Shown here one piece after another: positions 7,226 through 10,886 of a DNA stretch of 10,886 nucleotides; the stretch's first letter is position 1; each line of letters starts with the position of its first letter. The notes under the pieces were generated by a model, which made no database searches, had not been told where the DNA came from, and was given only the letters and a program-made list of their open reading frames with translations. The stretch is taken from the NCBI GenBank assembly GCA_002335115.1, contig DDCR01000164.1:1-10886 (forward strand), written 5' to 3'. Source of the stretch: Oceanospirillaceae bacterium UBA2001. GTDB lineage: Bacteria > Pseudomonadota > Gammaproteobacteria > Pseudomonadales > Balneatricaceae. A program made the position numbers and the translations under genes.

Positions 7226-7262
7226 CAAGTGACCACTCAATAACCTATTGTGGCTTCACTTG
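7226..7262. repeat. Imperfect inverted repeat between the fdhA stop and the terminator
   Basis: The outer arms CAAGTGA (7226-7232) and TCACTTG (7256-7262) are exact complements. Inside them CCA (7233-7235) pairs with TGG (7251-7253), and CAATA (7238-7242) pairs with TATTG (7246-7250) around a 3-nt loop, with a 2-nt bulge on each side. That gives about 15 bp of pairing in 37 nt. It has no U-tract, so it may be a 3'-end stabilising or accessory hairpin for the fdhA mRNA, or chance. Confidence 0.4.
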
Positions 7263-7302
7263 TCTTGCCTTATTTTACCGTCTGTCACTTACAATGCATT
7301 GA

Positions 7303-10068
7303 TTAGTTAACGCGTTCAATGCGTGAGGCACAGAATTTGAACTCTGGAATTTTACCCACTGGATCAAGTGCTGCGTTGGTAAGCATATTTACCGCCGCTT
7401 CAGAGAAGCAGAATGGAATGTAGATCACCCCAGCTGGGACATCAGCATCCTCACGGGCCAAAAGTTCAATGCTGCCACGACGGGTAGAAACACGAATCAT
7501 ATCCCCTGCTTTCGCCCCAATCTTAGACAGTTCTTCACGACTTAAGGTCGCCACTGCTTCAGGCTCAAGGGCATCTAGTACAGGGGCTCTGCGAGTCATC
7601 GAACCTGTATGCCAATGTTCTAGCTGTCGGCCAGTCGTAAGGATGACTGGATATTCGTCATCAGGACGCTCATCAGGATCTACGATATCTGCAGCAACAA
7701 ACTTGCCGCGCCCACCTTCAATGGGGAAGCTATCGATAAACACGATATCGTTACCCGGATGATCTTCAGCAGGACAAGGGTATGTTACTGAATGTTCCCT
7801 TTCTAGTCGTTCCCACGTCAAGTTATTCAAACTTGGCATCGCTTGCTTCATTTCGGCAAATACATCTTTGGGATGAGTGTAAGTCCAATTTAGGCCCATA
7901 CGGTTGGCCAATTCTTGAATAATCCACCAATCCTGACGTGCGTCACCAGGTGGGTTCACCGCTTGGCGACCCATTTGCACTGTACGGTTAGTGTTAGATG
8001 CCGTACCGTCCTTTTCTGGCCATGCCGAAGCGGGTAAGACGACATCTGCATACATCGCTGTTTCTGTGACATACAAGTCTTGTACCACTAAGTGCTGAAG
8101 TTTAGCCAAGGCGCCACGGGCGTGGTGTAAATCTGGATCAGACATGGCCGGGTTTTCCCCTTCCACATACATACCAGTGACAGAACCATCATGAACAGCG
8201 TCCATGGTTTCTACGACAGTTAAGCCTGGCTCATCAGAAAGCTCAGTGCCCCATAGGTCCTCAAACATGGCTTTAACGCTGGCTACGTTGACGCCCTTAT
8301 AATCTGGGTACATCATCGGAATAAGGCCCGCATCCGATGCGCCCTGAACATTATTTTGACCCCGAAGTGGATGCAAACCAGAACCTTCACGGCCAATTTG
8401 GCCTGTCATTAACGCCACAGAGATCATAGCGCGGCAGTTGTCAGTGCCATGCACGTGCTGGGATACGCCCATGCCCCAGAAGATCATGGCGTTGTTAGCT
8501 GTCGCGTATAAACGTGCCACTTCACGAATGAGGCCTGCGTCGATACCACAAATGGGTGCCATTGCTTCGGGTGTGTAGTGCTTAACGTGCGCTTTAACGG
8601 CGTCAAAACCAGTCGTCATAGCGTCGATGTACTTTTGGTTGTACAGTTCTTCTGTAACGATAACGTTCATAATAGCATTCCAGAAGCTTACGTCGCTTGC
8701 TGGTTGACACTGGATCATGTGGCTGGCGTATTTCTTCATTGCCAAACCGCGTGGGTCTAAAACAATAATCTTGGTGCCATTTTTTGCAGCTTGCTTAAAG
8801 AAAGTTGCAGCAACAGGGTGGTTGTTGGTTGGGTTAGCACCGGTAATCACCACCACGTCTGCGTGCTTCGCCTGCATGAAGGAGGCTGATACTGCACCAG
8901 ATCCCAAACCTTCCAACAATGCCATTACCGAGGAGGCGTGACATAAACGAGTACAGTGGTCTACGTTGTTGCTACCAAAACCGGTACGTACCAACTTTTG
9001 AAACAAGTACGCTTCTTCGTTAGAACCTTTAGCACTGCCAAAACCTGCAAGGGCTTTTTTACCTTGAGTATCACGAATTTTAACGAAGCCATTAGCGGCA
9101 AAGTCCAGAGCCTCTTCCCAGCTGGCTTCACGAAAGTGCGTTAGCGGTTTGGCTGGATCAAAGTCATTATGAATACCTTTGCGCGCACCTTGAAGACGAA
9201 TCAATGGTTTAGTGATGCGGTCGCCATGGTGAATATAGTCAGAACCAAAACGACCCTTTACACACAAACGATTCTGGTTAGCTGGGCCGTCTCGACCATC
9301 AACATACACAATACGCTCGTCCTTTACGTGATAGGTTAACTGACAGCCTACACCACAATACTGACATACACTGTCTACCTTACGGTCGTAATCTGCACTG
9401 TTACCCTTGCCATCTTCACTGGTCACTGTAGATGGCATCAAGGCCCCAGTAGGACAAGCTTGTACACATTCGCCACAGTTAACACAGGTGGAATCACCCA
9501 TAGGATCATCAAAATCAAATACAATTTTAGATTCAGCGCCACGATGAGCCATACCAATCACATCGTTGACCTGAACTTCACGGCAAGCCCGCACACACAA
9601 GTTACAGTTAATGCATGATTGTAAATTCACACGCATGGCTTTACTGCTGTTGTCAGCACACGGTTTTTCGGTTTCATCAAAGCGAGCTTGACTCGCATCA
9701 ACTGCTAAGAGATCAGCCATGGCCCAAAAGTGAGAGCTTTTATCAGGTGATTCTTCACGATCCGGCTGATCTGTGGCTAAAAGCTCCATCACCATTTTAC
9801 GTGACGATTGTGCCCGCTCAGAATTGGCGCTGGTGATAACCATACCTTCACTGGGTGAGCGCAAGCAAGAAGCAGCGAGCACTCGTTCCCCTTCAATTTC
9901 GACCATGCAAGCACGACAGTTGCCGTCTGCTCGGTAGCCCGGTTCTGGCTTGTAGCAAAGGTGAGGAATGGTTTCACCATAACGCTGAGCGACTTGCCAA
10001 ATGGTCTCGCCTTTTTTGGCGGTCACGCTTTCACCGTCGAGGGTGAAACTAATAATATCTTGACTCAT
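7303..10068 (-). CDS. fdhA: NAD-dependent formate dehydrogenase, catalytic alpha subunit
   Basis: This is the molybdenum bis-MGD subunit that oxidises formate to CO2 and passes electrons through iron-sulfur clusters to the NuoF-like subunit; it is probably cytoplasmic, as no Tat signal is seen. Seen: 921 residues. An N-terminal [2Fe-2S] domain has Cys38, 51, 54 and 68. Two ferredoxin-type [4Fe-4S] sites have Cys152/155/158/162 and Cys195/198/201/205. The Mo-proximal [4Fe-4S] site has Cys235/238/242/269, followed by Lys271. DHCTRLCHASSV (370-381) gives the Mo ligand Cys376 and the neighbouring His377, and Arg569 is in PLRGQNNVQG. EKDGTASNTNRTVQ (685-698) and a C-terminal dinucleotide-binding domain (about 807-917) follow. 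Selenocysteine is not used. The His-Cys3 cluster motif usual in NuoG and FdsA is missing between residues 98 and 150. GGGAG lies 7 nt upstream of the ATG, which overlaps the fdhB stop by 4 bp. Confidence 0.95.
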   Translation of the reverse strand: MSQDIISFTLDGESVTAKKGETIWQVAQRYGETIPHLCYKPEPGYRADGNCRACMVEIEGERVLAASCLRSPSEGMVITSANSERAQSSRKMVMELLATDQPDREESPDKSSHFWAMADLLAVDASQARFDETEKPCADNSSKAMRVNLQSCINCNLCVRACREVQVNDVIGMAHRGAESKIVFDFDDPMGDSTCVNCGECVQACPTGALMPSTVTSEDGKGNSADYDRKVDSVCQYCGVGCQLTYHVKDERIVYVDGRDGPANQNRLCVKGRFGSDYIHHGDRITKPLIRLQGARKGIHNDFDPAKPLTHFREASWEEALDFAANGFVKIRDTQGKKALAGFGSAKGSNEEAYLFQKLVRTGFGSNNVDHCTRLCHASSVMALLEGLGSGAVSASFMQAKHADVVVITGANPTNNHPVAATFFKQAAKNGTKIIVLDPRGLAMKKYASHMIQCQPASDVSFWNAIMNVIVTEELYNQKYIDAMTTGFDAVKAHVKHYTPEAMAPICGIDAGLIREVARLYATANNAMIFWGMGVSQHVHGTDNCRAMISVALMTGQIGREGSGLHPLRGQNNVQGASDAGLIPMMYPDYKGVNVASVKAMFEDLWGTELSDEPGLTVVETMDAVHDGSVTGMYVEGENPAMSDPDLHHARGALAKLQHLVVQDLYVTETAMYADVVLPASAWPEKDGTASNTNRTVQMGRQAVNPPGDARQDWWIIQELANRMGLNWTYTHPKDVFAEMKQAMPSLNNLTWERLEREHSVTYPCPAEDHPGNDIVFIDSFPIEGGRGKFVAADIVDPDERPDDEYPVILTTGRQLEHWHTGSMTRRAPVLDALEPEAVATLSREELSKIGAKAGDMIRVSTRRGSIELLAREDADVPAGVIYIPFCFSEAAVNMLTNAALDPVGKIPEFKFCASRIERVN

Positions 10069-10886
10069 TTTGTGTCTCCCGCAATGGCTACTGGTTTTGC
10101 ACTGGCAGCCAGATCAGTAGCGATCAAATTAGCGTCAAAATATTTAAATACGGTACTGATGGGGTTAGATGCCGCTTGGCCTAATCCACAAATGGAGGCA
10201 TCGCACATGGCCTGGGTCAGTTCGGCCATTAAGGCTTGATCCCAATCTGGACGCTGAAGTAATTTAACCATTTTTTCTGTACCCACTCGACACGGCGTAC
10301 ATTGACCGCAGCTCTCGTCTTCAAAGAACTTGAGTAAGTTCACTACCACATCGCGCATATTGTCATGGTCTGATAAAACCACCACTGCAGCAGACCCAAT
10401 AAAGCAACCATATTTATTCAGCGTACCAAAATCGAGTGGAATATCCGCCATACCTGCAGGCAATATGCCTCCTGAGGCACCCCCTGGAAGATAGCCTTTA
10501 AAGGTGTGACCATCCGCCATACCCCCACAATATTCTTCCATTAGTTCCTGCATGGTAATACCTGCGGGGGCTAACTTAACTCCTGGGTTTTTAACCCTGC
10601 CAGACACAGAAAAGCTGCGCAACCCCTGAGAACCGTTACGGCCTTGGCTTGAGAACCACTCTGCACCCTTATCGACCAAGGTGCGAATCCAGAAAACCGT
10701 TTCAATATTATTTACAAGGGTGGGTCGGTTAAACAAGCCGACCTGAGCCACAAAAGGTGGCCGATGACGAGGCATGCCAGGCTTACCTTCTAAGGACTCA
10801 ATCATGGCTGACTCCTCACCACAGATATATGCACCCGCAGCACGTCTTAGATGAATGCCACCTGCAGGTGCTAGACCCGCAGCCTC
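10065..10886 (-). CDS. fdhB: NAD-dependent formate dehydrogenase, NuoF-like beta subunit, N-terminus cut by window edge
   Basis: This is the FMN- and NADH-binding diaphorase subunit (FdsB/NuoF-like), which takes electrons from the alpha subunit to reduce NAD+. Seen: 273 residues, in frame to the window edge. GAYICGEES (18-26) is the nucleotide/FMN-binding signature, followed by SLEGKPGMPRHRPPF and the PTLVNNIETV block. The [4Fe-4S] motif ESCGQCTPCRVGT has Cys193, 196 and 199, with the fourth ligand Cys233 in SICGLGQAASNP. An internal ATG at 10803-10805 falls inside the GEESAM motif and is not the start. The missing half should hold the rest of the FMN domain and possibly a thioredoxin-like N-terminal domain. 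The stop overlaps the fdhA ATG as ATGA. A gamma subunit (NuoE/FdsG-like) would be expected upstream, beyond 10886. Confidence 0.95.
   Translation of the reverse strand, partial: EAAGLAPAGGIHLRRAAGAYICGEESAMIESLEGKPGMPRHRPPFVAQVGLFNRPTLVNNIETVFWIRTLVDKGAEWFSSQGRNGSQGLRSFSVSGRVKNPGVKLAPAGITMQELMEEYCGGMADGHTFKGYLPGGASGGILPAGMADIPLDFGTLNKYGCFIGSAAVVVLSDHDNMRDVVVNLLKFFEDESCGQCTPCRVGTEKMVKLLQRPDWDQALMAELTQAMCDASICGLGQAASNPISTVFKYFDANLIATDLAASAKPVAIAGDTK

Larger units (their letters stand above)
6970..7302. other. Intergenic region between fdhA and the class-V enzyme gene
   Basis: This 333-bp stretch holds no supported gene. Its fdhA-proximal part contains two hairpins, a clear terminator and an imperfect inverted repeat, listed separately. 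The remainder (about 6985-7180) is AT-rich on the side of the class-V gene and should hold that gene's minus-strand promoter. I find only a poor candidate: ATGACA with TAAAAT 19 bp downstream on the minus strand, around 7070-7100. I do not call it. Confidence 0.6.

Noticed and set aside
8935..8970. Selenocysteine codon in the formate dehydrogenase
   Set aside because: The Mo-ligand position is an ordinary Cys codon (Cys376) and the reading frame has no internal TGA.
10803..10805. ATG as the start of fdhB
   Set aside because: It sits inside the conserved GAYICGEESAM motif; the frame continues with NuoF-like sequence to the window edge.

Overview
The window looks like ordinary chromosomal DNA from a Gram-negative proteobacterium. 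It is most likely a marine gammaproteobacterium of the Oceanospirillales type; that placement is inferred from protein resemblance and moderate base composition, not from a marker gene. It is densely coding, with no mobile element, RNA gene, CRISPR array or sign of recent transfer.

Layout: soxD (partial) and soxB, encoding the delta and beta subunits of heterotetrameric sarcosine oxidase, lie on the minus strand at 1-1631. A 222-bp divergent intergenic region follows. A single plus-strand gene (1854-3626) encodes a MobB-MoeA fusion for molybdenum cofactor synthesis. Converging on it from the minus strand is a tightly packed set, yaiI-fdhD-mobA (5625 down to 3670), in which the genes overlap by 4 and 11 bp. 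Upstream of that set is a class-V (NifS-like) PLP enzyme (6969-5728). A 333-bp intergenic region with a clear factor-independent terminator separates it from fdhB-fdhA (10886 to 7303, minus strand), the FMN/NADH subunit (partial) and catalytic subunit of a soluble NAD-dependent molybdenum formate dehydrogenase.

How the genes may work together: sarcosine oxidase demethylates sarcosine, the last step of choline/glycine betaine catabolism, and releases a one-carbon unit as methylene-tetrahydrofolate or formaldehyde. That carbon can leave the folate pool as formate. The formate dehydrogenase would oxidise formate to CO2 and yield NADH. MobB-MoeA and MobA make the bis-MGD cofactor this enzyme needs, and FdhD sulfurates the cofactor before insertion. 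The window therefore reads as a one-carbon oxidation and cofactor-supply neighbourhood. The individual families are known; the combined role is inference.

I found no strong candidate for an undescribed system. The points most worth a second look are: a cysteine-poor FdhD motif with a second CxxC elsewhere; a desulfurase-like enzyme next to fdhD that lacks the usual catalytic Cys; a formate dehydrogenase alpha subunit without the NuoG-type His-Cys3 cluster; and several unassigned dyads in the promoter regions.
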